Shown one piece after another: positions 61,871 to 64,000 of a DNA stretch of 64,000 bases. The notes beneath the pieces were generated by a model. That model did not search any database. It was not told where the DNA came from and saw only the letters and a list, made by a program, of their open reading frames with translations. Source of the stretch: Acanthosoma haemorrhoidale (Eukaryota; Arthropoda; Insecta; Hemiptera; Acanthosomatidae); assembly GCA_930367205.1 (NCBI GenBank), contig OV884013.1:89405333-89469332 (forward strand), given 5' to 3'. A program made the position numbers and the translations under genes. Position 1 is the stretch's first letter. Every line of letters starts with the position of its first letter.

Positions 61871-64000
61871 TAACAATTGAAAATCAACGTTCACTTATTT
61901 TTTTTTTGGATTAAAATTAAATTTATTCTCTCTGACCAGAATTCCAACTCCTTTTTTTACCCGGGTCAGAATCGTGGCGTTATTTTGAATACTCCTTAGA
62001 TTATTTCATAACCTAAGTCCCGGGAAACCCATAAAGGAATTTTCTAGGATGTCGGACGACGAGATCAACGATCTTTGAAGACACCAATACAATTACCAAA
62101 AACATCGATCGGAAAAATTCTGTTTTAAATTATCTAATTGAGAGGATTTTTTTTACTTTTCCAGCGGGATATAAACCGTTATTCTAGGACGATGTGGGAC
62201 TAAGATATTGATCATCTAATGAGGAAGACAAAGGCCCCAATAGGAAAAATATAATCAGAATCTTTTATAAACACACCTTCGACATACACATTCTCCACTC
62301 CAAGCGCGGGTGGGGGCTGAAGTCTATGACATATAAGCTTGATAATACCCAGATTTACTAGCAGCGGTTACACCTGCATATATTCTTAAAATTTAATGAG
62401 ATTGTACCCACCAATGATTCTTAAATTATTATTATACGAAGAAGCAATCATAGAGCGATTGGGAACTCAGTTAATTGGAGCCAGGTAAAGGAAATCATTT
62501 AACCTAACCACTAACACTTAAGTTAAGAGAAGTTGTACTAACGAAAATAATAAAAAAAGAACGTTAAGGCATCATAATTGTGAATGACGCGAACCTAACA
62601 CTCTTGAAAATAACCTGGCTTGGTTGAGCCCACTAAATCTCACCAACGCAAAAAATTTCCAAAATATCGCTTCACTTAAAAGCAGATCGGAACTTATGAA
62701 TTTTAGATTACAGGTTCGTTCAGAGACTGCAGCCAGTTTTACAAACTGTTGCACCAATTATATTTCGGCGGAGCTCTTTTCTTTATCATTTTAGCTGCCG
62801 ACGCATATGATGTTGCGATTGAGCGATTTCGCTTGAGCTGATGGCAGTTATTTAGCTACTTCAATCCAAACCTGCCGGCTGGTTCACGGCTCCGAAAGAG
62901 AAAGTATTATTTGAATGCCTCGAGGAACCTGAAAAATTTATGAACATGTTGCCAGAAATTGAATTTTAAATGTAAATAACGTAGAGTTAATTAAAAATAG
63001 CTTTTGCAGGTTGACTATGCCCTTAAATATAGGACGCTCGCTCAAACATAACATCGACATATGTTAAAGAGTAAGATAGGGCATCAATTTAGAAAGTTAT
63101 GGCAGCAATATGTTTTGACTGAAGTCTTATTTACCCCTAATCATATTTACCCTTATACCTTAATTACACTATCTCTAAGCTGAAGTCAGCTCTTGTATTT
63201 AATGGAGTAAGGAAAGTGGTATAACAGGTGCCTAGTCTTCTCGTATTAGCATATCGTGTACCCATGTGTGACTTAATTATAGTTAACCGTGTAATATGCT
63301 AGAGAAACGGTCGCCAACCGGTAGTCCACAAAAAGAAATTGTACATTATTTTTTATGTTTCATTCATAAGAAAATTCTTAGGAATCCTTACATTCTGGAT
63401 TTAAATGATTTTATAAGCATTCAATACAAGAATTGTACTAGAGATGGGGAAACAATGAGAATTTTGATGTGATTTTCAACAATATATTTGTACGAAAGGA
63501 CATTTTCATCTTTCACAACATTAAAACTCGGTGCTGTCTTCAGCTTAAAATACAAATTCAAGTCAAGCGAGCGAGAGATGCATCACACATGAGTTTTGTT
63601 ACAATTGCGAAAACAATTTTATTGACAGATATTATGACTATTTGTAATAATAGTCCATTTAGGCCCCGAAATATTTTTAATGGGTACATTGAGATCTGTA
63701 ATTTTATACCCCACTTAATATGATGGATTGATTAACCATTTGCCCTTTCATATTGTTAATTAGGTTGGTTTTATTTTTGGCATCTCTGGGCCATGTGTTA
63801 AAGCTTTCATGGAAAATATCATTTCCCTACATGAAACTGGAGTTACAAAAATAAATTGCGAATACACTCTTTTGATGGCTTTACGAAATTAAAGTCCAGT
63901 TCTGCCCCAACACATAATACATACTAATTAGTTTTTCTATTCAGTTTAGCCCCATCTGTTTTCTTTCGCTTTACGGTGATTGATAGTTATTTTTTTAATA
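61871..64000. other. Gene-free to the window end
   Basis: AT-rich sequence with only short frames lacking family signatures. No termini of further elements were recognised. Confidence 0.5.

Overview
This is a 64 kb piece of a eukaryotic nuclear genome, almost certainly an insect. Every real gene is split by GT-AG introns, the base composition is strongly AT-rich, and the mobile elements (Jockey-type and RTE-like LINEs, mariner, hAT, terminal-inverted-repeat elements, a solo LTR) are typical of insects. A takeout/JHBP-family secreted protein, an arthropod family, supports this; a hemipteran is possible but is only inference. No bacterial operons, CRISPR arrays or prokaryotic features are present.

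The left half (1-29.3 kb) holds all five genes that can be reconstructed with consistent splice phases. In order: a JHBP/takeout-like secreted protein (minus, 2292-7385, 5 exons, 237 aa); ribosomal stalk protein RPLP1 (plus, 11864-15197, 4 exons, 117 aa); mitochondrial ribosomal protein S14 (minus, 17575-18145, 3 exons, 137 aa); the SPOUT1/CENP-32 RNA methyltransferase (minus, 21651-29283, 4 exons, 354 aa); and, inside SPOUT1's 4.9 kb second intron on the opposite strand, a small protein with two HU-like domains of the CCDC81 type (plus, 24108-27754, 4 exons, about 191 aa). The nested CCDC81-like gene is the most interesting coding find. Introns and gaps here also hold old transposon debris: an RTE-like LINE, a 120 bp mariner-type MITE and a hAT fossil.

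The right half (29.3-64 kb) is gene-poor and repeat-rich. No gene could be assembled there with confidence. It holds a dispersed ~330 bp repeat in two copies, one interrupted by a 904 bp solo LTR with a perfect 5-bp target duplication while the other keeps the empty site; four 94-bp minisatellite units; three copies of one Jockey-like LINE 3' end, one carrying a nested poly-A retroposon with a 9-bp duplication; two further copies of that retroposon side by side with three copies of one target sequence; a 250 bp foldback element; an internally deleted mariner; a possible Harbinger-like element; and separate 5' (endonuclease) and 3' (reverse transcriptase) pieces of Jockey-like LINEs. Two unassigned open frames (39.8-40.1 kb and 32.1-32.5 kb) may be coding.

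The genes are not a pathway: three are housekeeping translation or rRNA-modification genes (cytosolic ribosome, mitoribosome, rRNA methyltransferase), one is a secreted lipid-binding-type protein and one a probable cytoskeletal/centriolar HU-domain protein. Nothing here looks like a wholly new molecular system; the value lies in the nested gene and in the clear insertion histories.
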